Source: an uncultured Methanoregula sp.
GTDB taxonomy: Archaea > Halobacteriota > Methanomicrobia > Methanomicrobiales > Methanospirillaceae
DNA length: 64,000 nt
Assembly (NCBI RefSeq): GCF_963667735.1
Contig: NZ_OY763919.1
Span: forward strand, 620,001 to 684,000
Direction of reading: 5' to 3'
Made by a program: the position numbers and the translations under genes. Under the pieces are notes generated by a model. The model made no database searches. It saw only the letters and a list, made by a program, of their open reading frames with translations, and was not told the origin of the DNA. Shown piece by piece: positions 10,146-20,061 of this stretch. Position 1 is the first letter of the stretch; every line of letters starts with the position of its first letter.

Positions 10146-11025
10146 TCCCCTGCGCAGGCAGGGATACCAGTTTTTTTCACGGGCATCCACAGCAGCGCTC
10201 AAACCCTGCATGTGGTGCAAGCGGGCACTTCAGGGAGGTGACATGTGCTACAAGCACCAGTTCTATGGCATTTCCAGTCACCGCTGTGTCCAGATGACCC
10301 CGACGCTGCGCTGCAACCAGCGCTGCCTCTTCTGCTGGCGATCCTTTGAGCATGAGCCTTCCGAAGAGGAGGAATGCTCCCCGGAAACCATCCTTGCCGG
10401 GATCCACAAGTACCAGAAAAAAGCGCTCGCCGGCTACAACGCAGTACTCGATAATACCGTTACAGAAAAACTCTGGCAGGAAGCGCTGGATCCAAAACAT
10501 GTCGCTATCTCACTCTCGGGTGAACCCACCCTCTACCGGCAGCTCCCGGAACTTATCGATCTCTTCAACAACAAAGGATATACCACGTTTCTCGTGAGCA
10601 ACGGAACCAACCCGGAGATACTCCGCCGTTGCAACCCATTCCAGATGTACGTGTCGCTGGATGCTCCGGACCGGGAAACCTACCATTCGATCTGCAGGCC
10701 GCTTGAGGATTACTGGGAGAGGGTGAACGAGAGCCTCCGTCTGCTCGGCACCCGCAGATCGGCAGTGAGAGTGACACTCGTCAAAGGGCTCAATGATTTT
10801 ACACCTGAACGTTATGCATCGATCCTTCAGGAGTCAGGCGCAAGCTTTGTGGAAATAAAGGGATATATGTATCTGGGATACAGTAGAAACCGGTTGGCAA
10901 GAGAGAACATGCCGGAGCATGCACTGGTGCGATCCTTTGCGGAGAAGGTTGCAGCTGCATGCGATTACCGGTTCAAGGACGAGAATGAACTGAGCAGAGT
11001 GGTAGTGCTGGAGCGTACAAGATGA
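10126..11025 (+). CDS. taw1: 4-demethylwyosine synthase (Taw1/TYW1 family radical SAM)
   Basis: Taw1 condenses pyruvate carbons onto N1-methylguanosine-37 of tRNA-Phe, forming the tricyclic wyosine core. The protein has two cluster sites: N-terminal [20 protein letters not shown]ys residues and the radical SAM CX3CX2C in [12 protein letters not shown]. It continues with SLSGEPTLY and [11 protein letters not shown], typical of TYW1. The best start is the ATG at 10126, inside the end of argS, because the conserved QGYQFF segment must be included. The next Met is too far downstream. It overlaps sepS by four bases. Confidence 0.92.
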   Translation: MPSTPCDPLRRQGYQFFSRASTAALKPCMWCKRALQGGDMCYKHQFYGISSHRCVQMTPTLRCNQRCLFCWRSFEHEPSEEEECSPETILAGIHKYQKKALAGYNAVLDNTVTEKLWQEALDPKHVAISLSGEPTLYRQLPELIDLFNNKGYTTFLVSNGTNPEILRRCNPFQMYVSLDAPDRETYHSICRPLEDYWERVNESLRLLGTRRSAVRVTLVKGLNDFTPERYASILQESGASFVEIKGYMYLGYSRNRLARENMPEHALVRSFAEKVAAACDYRFKDENELSRVVVLERTR

Positions 11026-12674
11026 GATTCAATCCTGAAGACTGGAAACAAAAATCACACGAGAATTTCGAAGGGGCATGGCACGATGGGCCGTCGGTCC
11101 TGACCCCGGCATCGCATGCAGACACGTACCCGTGCCGGGTATACAAGCGGGCTCAGGCTCACCCTGTCTTTGCCACCATCAACCGTTTGCGCGAGACCTA
11201 TCTCTCGATGGGGTTTGACGAGGCCGAGGTCCCGGTCATCATCGATGAGAAGGACATCTACCGCCAGTTCGGGCCCGAAGCAATGGCCGTGCTCGACCGC
11301 GTCTTCTACCTTGGCGGTCTCCCGCGCCCGAATGTCGGGATCGCCCGTAAGCAGCTGGATGAAATTAATGAGATTCTCAGGAGTCACAAGAATACCCACA
11401 TACACGAGAACACCGCGACGGTCAGTGATGCACATCTTCACCACCATTACCAGCAGATGACACCGGGAACCGAAGAGCGCCTCCGGGAAACCCTCCACGC
11501 ATACAAGAAATCCGAGATTGACGGGGACGAGCTGACATTCGAGCTTGCCAAAGTCCTTGGAGTCGATGATGGTCTCGTGGTCCACATTCTCGATGCAGTC
11601 TTCCCGGAATTCCGGGCACTTGTTCCAGAATCTTCCCGCTCCACGCTCCGCAGCCACATGACCAGCGGCTGGTTCATGACGCTTGGTTCGATCTGGGATA
11701 AGAGCCCGCTACCGCTCCGCATGTTCTCGGTTGACCGCTGTTTCCGGCGCGAGCAGGCAGAAGGGCCTACCCGGCTCATGACCTACCATTCCGCATCCTG
11801 TATTGTTGCGGGCGATGATGTGACCATTGAGGATGGAAAAGCGGTAAGCGAAGCGCTCCTCTCCGCGTTCGGATATACCGACTTCCGGTTCCAGCCCGAT
11901 GAGAAGCGTTCCAAGTATTACATGCCGGACTCCCAGACCGAAGTCTATGCCCGGCACCCGGTTCACGGATGGGTCGAAGTGGCGACGTTTGGTATGTACT
12001 CCCCGTCAGCCCTCGCCGAGTATGGCATCGGGGTGCCGGTCATGAATCTCGGTCTTGGCGTGGAGCGGCTCGCTATGATCGCTTACAATGCAAATGATGT
12101 CCGGCAGCTCTGCTTCCCCCAGTTCTTCCCCCGCCCGCTCAGTAATCAGGAGATTGCCCGGGCAGTACACCTGCGAGAGGAACCGGTCTCTCCAGAAGGC
12201 AAAACACTCGCCATGGCGATTGCAAAGACCTCTGCTGCGAATGCAACTGCCCAGGGGCCCTGCTCATTTACTGCATGGGAAGGGCTGCTTGGCGGTGTAA
12301 AGATCAGCGTTGCCGTGGAAGAGTCTGAATCCAACGCAAAACTATGCGGTCCTGCCTGCGCAAACGAGATCTTTGTCCACGAGGGTTCCGTTCTCGGAGT
12401 ACCGGATGTTGAGAAGTGGAAGCAGGTGCGAACCGAGGGAGTACCGACAGGGATCAGCTATCTGAGTGCAGTGTCTGCTCTCGCAGCAGCAAGGATCGAA
12501 GAGGCAGCACGTTGTGGGAAAGGAACCACAGTTCAGGTAAAGATGGCAAAACTCCCAAGCGACATCAACCTGAAGATCGATGAGTACGCAATGCGATTTG
12601 TCACGGACAACAAGAAGAAAGTGGATGTCCGGGGCCCGGTCTTCCTCTCGGTCAGCTCAACCATCAGGGAATAA
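11022..12674 (+). CDS. sepS: O-phosphoseryl-tRNA(Cys) synthetase (SepRS)
   Basis: SepRS charges tRNA-Cys with O-phosphoserine, which SepCysS then converts to cysteine. This indirect pathway is almost confined to methanogens and relatives. The 550-residue class II enzyme begins [19 protein letters not shown]. It contains [20 protein letters not shown], the SHMTSGWF segment, [11 protein letters not shown] (motif 2) and [11 protein letters not shown] (motif 3). It is the last gene of the aRF1-argS-taw1-sepS run and is followed by a T-rich stretch. SepCysS is not in the window. Confidence 0.96.
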   Translation: MRFNPEDWKQKSHENFEGAWHDGPSVLTPASHADTYPCRVYKRAQAHPVFATINRLRETYLSMGFDEAEVPVIIDEKDIYRQFGPEAMAVLDRVFYLGGLPRPNVGIARKQLDEINEILRSHKNTHIHENTATVSDAHLHHHYQQMTPGTEERLRETLHAYKKSEIDGDELTFELAKVLGVDDGLVVHILDAVFPEFRALVPESSRSTLRSHMTSGWFMTLGSIWDKSPLPLRMFSVDRCFRREQAEGPTRLMTYHSASCIVAGDDVTIEDGKAVSEALLSAFGYTDFRFQPDEKRSKYYMPDSQTEVYARHPVHGWVEVATFGMYSPSALAEYGIGVPVMNLGLGVERLAMIAYNANDVRQLCFPQFFPRPLSNQEIARAVHLREEPVSPEGKTLAMAIAKTSAANATAQGPCSFTAWEGLLGGVKISVAVEESESNAKLCGPACANEIFVHEGSVLGVPDVEKWKQVRTEGVPTGISYLSAVSALAAARIEEAARCGKGTTVQVKMAKLPSDINLKIDEYAMRFVTDNKKKVDVRGPVFLSVSSTIRE

Positions 12675-12688
12675 TATCCTTTTTTGTT

Positions 12689-13654
12689 TCAAGCCCGTTC
12701 TTTGATAAAGATTCTCCGGTGGATGATCCTCCAGGAGAGGATGAGCTGGATGATATCCGTTGCCGTTACGGTCTCTCTTCCTTCGAACATGGCAATCGGG
12801 TGGACACCGGTCTGGTGCTCGATGCTCTTCTCAAGTTTACGTATAGTTTCGTAATTCATCTGCCCGTCAAATGTCAGGGACCGCATCTTTGCACAATTGA
12901 CAAACTGCGTGGAGAACTCGATAAGGAAATCTTCGTCATGGAACGAGAGAAGCGAGTACAGATCGATATTGAGATCGATGTCCGAGAGGGTGCGCCGCAT
13001 CCGGTTCTGCATGAGTGAGATACTGTACACGTTCTTTTCAGGCCCTTTCTCCATCCCATACTTTGAGGGGGATATTCGGATAACCGCATCCGCCTCACAC
13101 CGTTGAGGTGCAATAAAAGCCTCATAATCCTTCTCGCGCCGTACAATCTCTTCTGTTACCTGATCCGAAGAATAACCCCGACGCTCCATATCACGGAGCC
13201 GTTTCCAGGTATATTTCACCTCATTATCCGGGTCAACAAAGATGGAGAAGTCCATCAGTTCCCGGAGGCGCGGGGTGAAGAGCGTGTGGAGCCCTTCCAG
13301 GATTAGAATCTTCCGGGGCGAGAACGGGACAGGGGGATCGAACCGGCCGGTAGTGTGATTATACACCGGTTTATGGATGGAATGTCCCTGCTTCAGTTCC
13401 GCAATATCCATTTCCAGCTGCATGAGATTGTTGGCATCCGGATGAAGGGGCGTGATATCACGCAATCTGCGTTCTTCCCGGTCGTACTTGTGATAATCAT
13501 CAAGTGTTATAGTCGAAACAAGATCCGGCCCGAATATCTGCCGGATGGCGCTCGTGAACGTGGTCTTTCCCGACCCGCTATCCCCGGCCACACCAAGGGT
13601 AAAGACAACGGGAGAATGGGCAATAATCTCCTTAAAATTGGGCAAATAATCCAT
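12689..13654 (-). CDS. prk: Phosphoribulokinase, archaeal type
   Basis: A 321-residue P-loop kinase of the phosphoribulokinase/uridine kinase family. Walker A is GVAGDSGSGKTTF, TLDDYHKYDREER is the PRK active-site segment, and LILEGLHTLF follows. Archaeal PRK phosphorylates ribulose 5-phosphate to RuBP; in Methanospirillum hungatei it works with RuBisCO in the reductive hexulose-phosphate pathway. Uridine kinases are usually shorter (about 200-230 residues) and lack the long C-terminal half, so PRK is the better call. No RuBisCO gene is in the window. It converges with sepS, 14 bases apart. Confidence 0.88.
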   Translation of the reverse strand: MDYLPNFKEIIAHSPVVFTLGVAGDSGSGKTTFTSAIRQIFGPDLVSTITLDDYHKYDREERRLRDITPLHPDANNLMQLEMDIAELKQGHSIHKPVYNHTTGRFDPPVPFSPRKILILEGLHTLFTPRLRELMDFSIFVDPDNEVKYTWKRLRDMERRGYSSDQVTEEIVRREKDYEAFIAPQRCEADAVIRISPSKYGMEKGPEKNVYSISLMQNRMRRTLSDIDLNIDLYSLLSFHDEDFLIEFSTQFVNCAKMRSLTFDGQMNYETIRKLEKSIEHQTGVHPIAMFEGRETVTATDIIQLILSWRIIHRRIFIKERA

Positions 13655-13765
13655 GGATTACGTACCAGTGGAGTGCCGGATTGTATTAAGATTGTAGGAA
13701 TGTGCTGTGGTCATACTATATTGAAAATATATTGAAAATGAGGGGCACCACTATCACGGAGCATT

Positions 13766-13815
13766 TGTTAGAAATAGATAACATTTATAATGATTAATGT
13801 TAGAAATAGATAACA
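13766..13815. promoter_or_regulatory. Duplicated operator flanking a TATA box, for the membrane protein/XRE regulator pair
   Basis: An 18-base sequence TGTTAGAAATAGATAACA occurs twice, at 13766-13783 and 13798-13815, without mismatch. Each copy is itself an inverted repeat (TGTTA ... TAACA). They are 32 bases apart, about three helical turns, and bracket the TATA-like TTTATAA at 13784-13790. The placement over the promoter of a gene pair containing an XRE regulator suggests autorepression. The repeats and symmetry are seen directly; the regulator-operator pairing is inferred. Confidence 0.75.
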
Positions 13816-13831
13816 TACGTTTGTGATAACC

Positions 13832-14218
13832 ATGAAACCAAGAAATGTTTACCGGATAATCATCGGGGCGCTGATGTCAGCCAGCGGTCTTGTAACCCTC
13901 CTGATAACCAGTGGAGAGGGCATTACCGGCACAATCCTCCTGTGCGCTGGTCTTGCATTCCTTATTACCGGGATCACCCGTCATAAAAGATACGGGGATG
14001 ATCCGGAATCCGATGAGCGTTCAAAGAAGATCGGCGCGTACGGGTTGTCCTATGCATGGCTGACCGGTCTTATCTTCATGTTCGCGCTTTTCTGGCTGGA
14101 TTACCTGAAGATACTTGTGCTCAGTGCTCATAACGCCCTTTCTGTATCGATCCTTGTCCTCGCACTCTCTGCCATTGTTTATCAGACCTATCTCTTCCGG
14201 AAGGGTGATGTAGATTGA
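13832..14218 (+). CDS. Four-helix membrane protein, DUF2178-like
   Basis: A small integral membrane protein of about 128 residues with four hydrophobic segments in two pairs. They are separated by a charged loop containing GDDPESDERSKKIGAYGL. That DERSKKI-type loop followed by a third helix resembles the DUF2178 family, which is often encoded with small XRE regulators; the family assignment is tentative. Function is unknown. A GTG at 13823 is an alternative start; I chose the ATG at 13832. Duplicated operators lie just upstream, and the regulator gene follows 15 bases later, so the two form an operon. Confidence 0.72.
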   Translation: MKPRNVYRIIIGALMSASGLVTLLITSGEGITGTILLCAGLAFLITGITRHKRYGDDPESDERSKKIGAYGLSYAWLTGLIFMFALFWLDYLKILVLSAHNALSVSILVLALSAIVYQTYLFRKGDVD

Positions 14219-14233
14219 AATGCCAGGATTGAG

Positions 14234-14473
14234 ATGGGCATGCAGACAAAAATAAAAGAATACCGCACGCGACTTTCCCTGACCCAGGAGGATCTCGCAA
14301 AAGCCGTAGGGGTGCGCCGGGAGACCATTGTCTTTCTCGAACAGGGAAAATATAACCCATCCCTTCGGCTAGCCCATGACGTGGCAAAAACCCTGCATGC
14401 AACGATTGACGATCTCTTCCTTTTCGAAGAAGATTCCGAAATGTCCGGCAACCGCGAAGTGCTTGTGGATTAA
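14234..14473 (+). CDS. XRE-family transcriptional regulator
   Basis: A DNA-binding protein of 77-79 residues that is essentially one Cro/CI helix-turn-helix: [20 protein letters not shown] followed by [20 protein letters not shown]. The family usually represses its own promoter. ATG codons at 14234 and 14240 are both possible. It follows the four-helix membrane protein in the same operon, a pairing common in bacteria and archaea. The two identical inverted repeats at 13766-13815 are its likely targets. Its 3' end overlaps the convergent helicase gene by four bases. Confidence 0.9.
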   Translation: MGMQTKIKEYRTRLSLTQEDLAKAVGVRRETIVFLEQGKYNPSLRLAHDVAKTLHATIDDLFLFEEDSEMSGNREVLVD

Positions 14474-16794
14474 CCGGAAACAGCAGAAGCTTCTACGGTC
14501 TTATCCGGTTCTGTGGGGAATCCGACAGTTTTGTCTTCTTGGGGAGGCACCAGCTTTTCGAGGATCCGTAGGGCTGCTCCTTTATCAAGCGGCTGGTTGT
14601 CGTTCCCGCATTTGGGAGAGTAGATGCAGGTAGGGCACCCATCTGTGCAACGGCAGTCCCTGACCAGTTCAAAGGTACTTGAAAAGAGCGCAGGAAGGAT
14701 CTCGTAGGCTTTCTCTGCAAGACCTATGCCACCTTCAAACGCATCATAGACAAATACAGTCGGTTTTCCCTCCTCACCATATGCCGGACACGAAAGCCCC
14801 CCGATATCCCAGCGATCGCAAACCACGTAGAGGGGCATGAGGGCGATGATCGCATGTTCTGCGCCGTGGAGACCCCCCGCAAAGTCAAGAGTCTCAGCAA
14901 GAAGTTCTGCCTCAAGATCTGCCGGTGCAACAAACCAGAAGGCTTTTGTCCGGAACGTAAGGGGGGGCAGGGAAAGGGATTCGACTGCGATGATAGTGTC
15001 CCCTCGTTTTATCTTATATCCGGTATAGCGTTCGGTCACTTCAACGTCGCCGAATGCGCACTCTGCTCCCTGGATCGTTCTCTTTTCAAGAACGCTAATT
15101 ACCGAGAGATTCACCTCTTTTAAGGGCTGGGTGTAGTAATCCACATCCGCTTCCACAACCCGGATATTGTGGGATGTGAGATCCATGTCTTTGACCAGAT
15201 ATGTGATACCCTGATGCAGCATTACTGCACCCGTGTGAGCTTCACGATATGCCTGTTCCCGACTCATGGTCTCCAGCAGTTTTCCCTGGAAGAGGATCCG
15301 GAACGTCTCACCGGGAATGCCATCGAGCCTGACGGCATCCGCAGCCCTTCCCCTCCCGGAGTAAACCCATCCGCGAGAAGTCCTGGTCAGGAGATCACTT
15401 GCTGCCAGTTCGTCAAGATGTTCAACAAAGGGAAAGGGAAAAAAGCGTTCATCGGATATCTCCTGAAGAGGCAGCTCCGCTGCAGCGCAGAGAATATGCC
15501 CTGATAGGATATAGGGATTATGAATATCGATGATCGCATGTTCATGGGAACGCGAGAAAAATTCTTCCGGGTGGTTCATGAAATACTGGTCAAGCGGGTT
15601 TGCCTGAGCAACGAGGATCGCAAGGGATTCCTTTTTGCTCCTCCCCGCCCGGCCGGCCTGCTGCCGGGCGGACATCATGGTTCCGGGATAGCCACTTATA
15701 ATTACGGCATCGAGAGATCCGATGTCAATCCCGAGTTCGAGTGCATTTGTGGAGACAATACCCATGAGTGTCCCGGCCTTTGCCAGCCGTTCAATCCCTC
15801 TGCGCTCTTCAGGTAGGAAACCGGCACGATAGACAGATATGGATTCTGCAAGATGCTCAGATGAACGCCGGGCATCCTCCCGGGCCCATACCGTGACGAG
15901 CTCTGCCATTTTCCTGGAGCCGGTAAAACAGAGGGTCTGGACCTGGTTTTTTACGCAGGATATGAGGAGATCCTTTGTCTCCTGGTGCGTGGACCGTTCC
16001 CCAATACCATTGAAAAAAGGATTGTAGAGGACGAAGTTCTTCATTCCAGAGGGGGATCCATCCTTGTCAACAAGAACAAACGGCTGGCCGGTAAGATCTC
16101 CGGCAAATTCCAGGGGATTTGCCAGGGTTGCAGTCGAAAGAACGAACTGCGGGGCGGACCCGTAATACCTGCAGATACGCTGGAGTCTCCGGACCAGAAA
16201 GGCAATATGGGATCCAAAAACCCCGCGGTACCGGTGCGCTTCATCGATGACAATGTACCTGAGTCCCAAAAAGAACGAACGCCATTTTGCATGCCAGGAG
16301 AGCACCTGATGGAGTTCGTGGGGGTTCGAGACGATAATCCGGGCATTCTCCCGTATTGCAGCCCGCTTTGACTGGGGAGTATCGCCATCGTAGAGAGCAG
16401 GTTTTGCACTAATTCCACAATATTTTTCCATCTGTTCAAGGGTAGCAAGCTGATCGTTTGCCAGGGCTTTGGTCGGGTACAGATACAGCGCACGGGCCAG
16501 GGGATCCACTTCCAGCTCTTCAAATACGGGGATATTGAATGCAAGGGTCTTGCCGCTCGCCGTAGGAGTGGTAATTATCACGTTCCTGCCGGCACGGATA
16601 TGATTAACAGCCTCACACTGGTGGGAATACAGTCGAATCCCGTTCTGCTCCATGTATGACTGAAGAGCAGGAGAAAGTGGCCGGTCCAGGAGACCGTATT
16701 TTGGTTCTTTGGGAGGAGTTGTCTCGATGTGGACTGCCCGTTCCCTGTACATAGGATTTTCGCTGAAAAGCCGGATAACTTCACTGACAGGCAT
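14470..16794 (-). CDS. DEAH-box helicase with C-terminal four-Cys zinc motif (MrfA/Hrq1-like)
   Basis: A superfamily 2 helicase of about 774 residues. N-terminal motifs are [11 protein letters not shown] (Walker A), [10 protein letters not shown] (DEAH) and LSTATL. The second RecA lobe shows [15 protein letters not shown] and QQAGRAGRS. The C-terminal region ends in a DUF1998-like domain with the four-cysteine signature [16 protein letters not shown], as in Bacillus MrfA (YprA) and fungal Hrq1. The ATG at 16794 has a GGAGAG four bases upstream and overlaps the partner gene by 14 bases; an in-frame ATG at 16842 would add 16 residues. The adjacent exonuclease gene supports an MrfAB-type DNA repair role. 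That role is inferred from the bacterial system. Confidence 0.88.
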   Translation of the reverse strand: MPVSEVIRLFSENPMYRERAVHIETTPPKEPKYGLLDRPLSPALQSYMEQNGIRLYSHQCEAVNHIRAGRNVIITTPTASGKTLAFNIPVFEELEVDPLARALYLYPTKALANDQLATLEQMEKYCGISAKPALYDGDTPQSKRAAIRENARIIVSNPHELHQVLSWHAKWRSFFLGLRYIVIDEAHRYRGVFGSHIAFLVRRLQRICRYYGSAPQFVLSTATLANPLEFAGDLTGQPFVLVDKDGSPSGMKNFVLYNPFFNGIGERSTHQETKDLLISCVKNQVQTLCFTGSRKMAELVTVWAREDARRSSEHLAESISVYRAGFLPEERRGIERLAKAGTLMGIVSTNALELGIDIGSLDAVIISGYPGTMMSARQQAGRAGRSKKESLAILVAQANPLDQYFMNHPEEFFSRSHEHAIIDIHNPYILSGHILCAAAELPLQEISDERFFPFPFVEHLDELAASDLLTRTSRGWVYSGRGRAADAVRLDGIPGETFRILFQGKLLETMSREQAYREAHTGAVMLHQGITYLVKDMDLTSHNIRVVEADVDYYTQPLKEVNLSVISVLEKRTIQGAECAFGDVEVTERYTGYKIKRGDTIIAVESLSLPPLTFRTKAFWFVAPADLEAELLAETLDFAGGLHGAEHAIIALMPLYVVCDRWDIGGLSCPAYGEEGKPTVFVYDAFEGGIGLAEKAYEILPALFSSTFELVRDCRCTDGCPTCIYSPKCGNDNQPLDKGAALRILEKLVPPQEDKTVGFPTEPDKTVEASAVSG

Positions 16795-17941
16795 CAGACT
16801 CTCCGTACAAATGGAAGAATAGGTGGGCAAGAGAGATGACATCCTGCCTGTTATGTTCTATGACAGGAACCAGCGGTCCGCAATTACCGGTCCTCAGGTA
16901 TGTTTCAAAGAACTCAGGCACCATCTGCCCGGGAAGATCATCCTTGCGGCAGATCCCAAACACTTCACGTTCAAGGGCAGTGAGGCGGAGGGATGGATAC
17001 TGGTCCTTCCATCTCCTCCTGCTGAAGTGGAGTACATCGAAATGGGGGATCCGGGGCAGGGGTTCCATACCATAATAGGCAAGACGATCGGAGAGATAGG
17101 GGAGATCGAAGGACTTTCCATTGAAGGTGACAACAGCAGATTGTGCACCGGACAGATGCTCGCAGGTAGCGGTAAGTGCGGCTGGTTCTTCAGCAATATC
17201 GCGGAGCAGGTACTGTCTGACGTGAAATTCCCCGCACCTGATGAAACCGATACCAAAAAGGATGATGGGGCGGGAGAAGAGCCCGAGAGTCTCGATATCG
17301 AAAAAAACAAAATCTTCAGCTCTATGAAGGCCGGCAACTTTTAAGACCGAGGGATGGGTGCGGGTATGCCTGCGGCCGATAAGATCCATAATTTCTGCGG
17401 AGTTTTTCCGTTCAAGACATTCAAGCACGCGGCGTGCACCCGGGCGGAATTTCGGGTGTTCCAGCAGGTCGCTGATCTGATAAAAGCCCCGTTCGTTCAA
17501 CCGCCTCCTGACAGAGGGGCCGATTCCATGAACAAGCGAGATGTCTTTGGTAATCCCCTTTCTGAATGATTCACTGTCGAGAGGAGAATGTACCATACTT
17601 TGAGAGGCCTCAAGAGAGAAACAGGTTCCCCATTCATTATCTATCGTTTTTCCATGAAATATCGTCTCAAACGGGAGATCCTTATGACGGGCGAGAAGAT
17701 CTCCGAGCATTCGGCGTGCCTGATCATATTCTGATGAGAAAAGGACGTTACCTGACAGGCCGGCGCTAAAGGCATTACCATCACGGACAACTTCGTATTC
17801 ATGCATCGTGTCCACGCGCTGTCGCCAGAGCGTGCCAATCCCCGGATGAACCTGCAGGGCAGACATTGTCTGCATGAACATCGAAAAAGAGAGGGATAAA
17901 CACCCTACCGTGCGGGATGAAAGTGAGAGACGGCTGTACAT
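16781..17941 (-). CDS. YprB/MrfB-like RNase H-fold exonuclease with helix-hairpin-helix
   Basis: A protein of up to 386 residues with a DEDD-type exonuclease fold. FVFFDIETLG gives the first D and E, VVTFNGKSFDLPYL the third acid and HNRQDVISLAHLF the last His/Asp. Before this, ISLVHGIGPSVRRRLNERGF looks like a helix-hairpin-helix DNA-binding motif. This layout matches the YprB_RNaseH-like family, whose Bacillus member MrfB pairs with helicase MrfA in mitomycin-lesion repair. It is upstream of and overlapping the helicase. The N-terminal 20-45 residues are uncertain because several Met codons are possible and no clear ribosome site decides between them. Confidence 0.82.
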   Translation of the reverse strand: MYSRLSLSSRTVGCLSLSFSMFMQTMSALQVHPGIGTLWRQRVDTMHEYEVVRDGNAFSAGLSGNVLFSSEYDQARRMLGDLLARHKDLPFETIFHGKTIDNEWGTCFSLEASQSMVHSPLDSESFRKGITKDISLVHGIGPSVRRRLNERGFYQISDLLEHPKFRPGARRVLECLERKNSAEIMDLIGRRHTRTHPSVLKVAGLHRAEDFVFFDIETLGLFSRPIILFGIGFIRCGEFHVRQYLLRDIAEEPAALTATCEHLSGAQSAVVTFNGKSFDLPYLSDRLAYYGMEPLPRIPHFDVLHFSRRRWKDQYPSLRLTALEREVFGICRKDDLPGQMVPEFFETYLRTGNCGPLVPVIEHNRQDVISLAHLFFHLYGESDACQ

Positions 17942-18124
17942 GCTGAAAGGAGATCCACAAACACTAGACCAATCAGGGGGGAATCCGGTTTTTAATCCCT
18001 GTTTTTAATAAAAGATGCAGATATCCAACAATGGCAGGTATCGTGACAAAGCCGGATACTTTTCTACTTATAAAAACAAACGTATCTGCCATAATCAGGG
18101 GAAGAGATTGTTCGGAGGGAACTA

Positions 18125-18895
18125 GTGACCGGTTTTAAGGGTTTTCTCATTGATCTCGACGGGGTCATGTACGTGGGAAACACGGCAATACCTGGCGCCA
18201 CGACCGCAATTGAATACCTCAAAGATGAACAGTTCCAGTTCCGGTTTATATCCAACACTACCCGGAAATGCCGCGCTACCATCGTCCGTAACCTTGCGGC
18301 AATGGGACTCGCAATTCCGGAAAACTACATCTTCACCCCGCCGATGGCAGCAATTACTCATATGAAAAATGCGGGAAAAGAACAGTATTACCTCCTCACA
18401 ACCGGTGATGCGGAGAAAGACTTTGATCCTCGATACCGGTGCTTCCCCCCGACTGTGCCAGACTGTGTTGTTGTAGGTGATGCCGGTGAAAAAATAACAT
18501 ATGACACACTCAATACTGCATTCAGATTTCTCATGGATGGTGCGGAACTCGTTGCCCTGGAAAAAGATCGTTACTGGATGGACAGGGACGGATTGTCCCT
18601 TTCTGCAGGGCCACTGGTTGCAGCCCTTGAATTTGCATCGGGGAAAGCCGCTACTGTGATGGGTAAACCATCGGCTGCTTTTTTCTCACTTGCTCTGCAG
18701 GATATGGGGCTTTTACCGAACCAGGTCGCAATGATTGGGGATGATATCATCACGGATATCGGAGGGGCAAAATTGGCCGGGATGTCAGGTATTCTGGTAA
18801 GGACCGGTAAATACCGCAGGGAATCGGCAGACTCCGCAGCCATTAAACCTGACTATATCATAGACTCGATTGCACAAATCAGGGAAATACGGTAA
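18125..18895 (+). CDS. HAD-superfamily IIA phosphatase (NagD-like)
   Basis: A 256-residue HAD hydrolase of subfamily IIA. The nucleophile motif is FLIDLDGVMYVGN, motif II FISNTTRKC, and motif IV GDDIITDIGGAKLAG. The large cap between them is the IIA/NagD type, which dephosphorylates small sugar or nucleotide phosphates; the substrate is not readable from sequence. The start is a GTG at 18125. It is followed by a membrane transglutaminase-like gene 26 bases downstream, with no obvious functional link. Confidence 0.88.
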   Translation: MTGFKGFLIDLDGVMYVGNTAIPGATTAIEYLKDEQFQFRFISNTTRKCRATIVRNLAAMGLAIPENYIFTPPMAAITHMKNAGKEQYYLLTTGDAEKDFDPRYRCFPPTVPDCVVVGDAGEKITYDTLNTAFRFLMDGAELVALEKDRYWMDRDGLSLSAGPLVAALEFASGKAATVMGKPSAAFFSLALQDMGLLPNQVAMIGDDIITDIGGAKLAGMSGILVRTGKYRRESADSAAIKPDYIIDSIAQIREIR

Positions 18896-18921
18896 GGTGT
18901 ACGCGGAGTCCTGAACATACG

Positions 18922-20037
18922 ATGCAGAAAAAGATCCTCTTAATCATCTGGATTGTACTGCTTGTGATAGCCGTTGGAGTGGCTGCCGGGTATTTCACCG
19001 GAATTTTCCAGAAAGAGCGGGTGATTGTCCCGCATATTACACCGACAGCCCCCGGAACATCCCCGATTGTTTCAACACACAAATTTCCGTTTGAACAATC
19101 CCTTGTCACGATATCTATACCGGTGAACAGATCGGTCTTTGAAGGGGCGCGGAACGCAGACAAGTCGGTCACCATTTTCGGGAATGTTTCAGAAAATATA
19201 TGGATGGCTGACAGTTATCGGGCCATGGCTGGAGATCCCACCCAGGAAGAGCTGTACCGGACACTTATTGCAGAATTCCGGAACATGAAAGCCGAAATGG
19301 GATTGAGCGATGATGAATATATCGAACTCCTGGCAACCTACACCCAGTCCCTCAGGTACGAAACTGTTGCGGAAAACCCTGCCAAATTTCCCGTAGAGAC
19401 CGTTGTAGATGCATCAGGGGACTGCGATGACAAAAGTCTTCTGCTTGCCGGCTTGTTGTCCCATGAAGGCTACGATGTCGCCCTCTTCTCATTCGGCCCT
19501 GAAACTCATATGGCAGTAGGAGTTGGATCGGATCAGTACCTGTATAAAAATACCAATTATACATTCATCGAGACAACGAACTTTTCTTTCATCGGAGTGC
19601 CCACAGGCACGCTGGATAATGGGGTCGTCCTCAAGTCAAACCCTATAGTTATACCGATTGGATCGGGATCAAATGGTTATCACAGCGGTGGACAGACCCG
19701 GTACATTAGCGATACGCTCCTGCTTTCCGAGAGAAATGCAAAGGAACTCGAAGTGCAGGTGCTCTCGATGGATCAGGACATGAAAGCCCGGTGGGACACC
19801 GTTACCCGTCTCGAAGAACAGATGATAACGCTGCGATCTTCGGGGAACATCGGGGAGTATAATGCACTGGTATCAGAGCACAACTCCCTTGTTTCGGAAT
19901 ACAATACCCGGCTTAACAATTACCGTCAGCTCCGGGTCCGGTATGAGCAGTATGCAACGGTCTACAATTATATCATCGGCCACGAGTATGACCGGAAAGG
20001 TGTCTATGAGTATATCAAAACGAATTTACCCACGTAA
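18922..20037 (+). CDS. Membrane-anchored transglutaminase-like protein with C-terminal coiled coil
   Basis: A 371-residue protein with a single N-terminal hydrophobic helix (residues about 4-28), predicted to hold it in the membrane with the rest outside. The central domain has a transglutaminase-like triad: VDASGDCDDKSLLLAGLL (Cys), FGPETHMAVGV (His) and a following YTFIETTNF in the acid position. The last 110 residues are rich in Glu, Gln, Leu and heptad-like (residues about 270-345), suggesting a coiled coil. Family members may be proteases or amidases; no substrate can be named. Confidence 0.72.
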   Translation: MQKKILLIIWIVLLVIAVGVAAGYFTGIFQKERVIVPHITPTAPGTSPIVSTHKFPFEQSLVTISIPVNRSVFEGARNADKSVTIFGNVSENIWMADSYRAMAGDPTQEELYRTLIAEFRNMKAEMGLSDDEYIELLATYTQSLRYETVAENPAKFPVETVVDASGDCDDKSLLLAGLLSHEGYDVALFSFGPETHMAVGVGSDQYLYKNTNYTFIETTNFSFIGVPTGTLDNGVVLKSNPIVIPIGSGSNGYHSGGQTRYISDTLLLSERNAKELEVQVLSMDQDMKARWDTVTRLEEQMITLRSSGNIGEYNALVSEHNSLVSEYNTRLNNYRQLRVRYEQYATVYNYIIGHEYDRKGVYEYIKTNLPT

Positions 20038-20061
20038 GATCAGCTAAAATCCAGAATTCCG

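Noticed and set aside
11055..11657. A 200-codon minus-strand open frame opposite sepS
   Set aside because: Antisense shadow of a certain gene, without start signals or recognisable domain.
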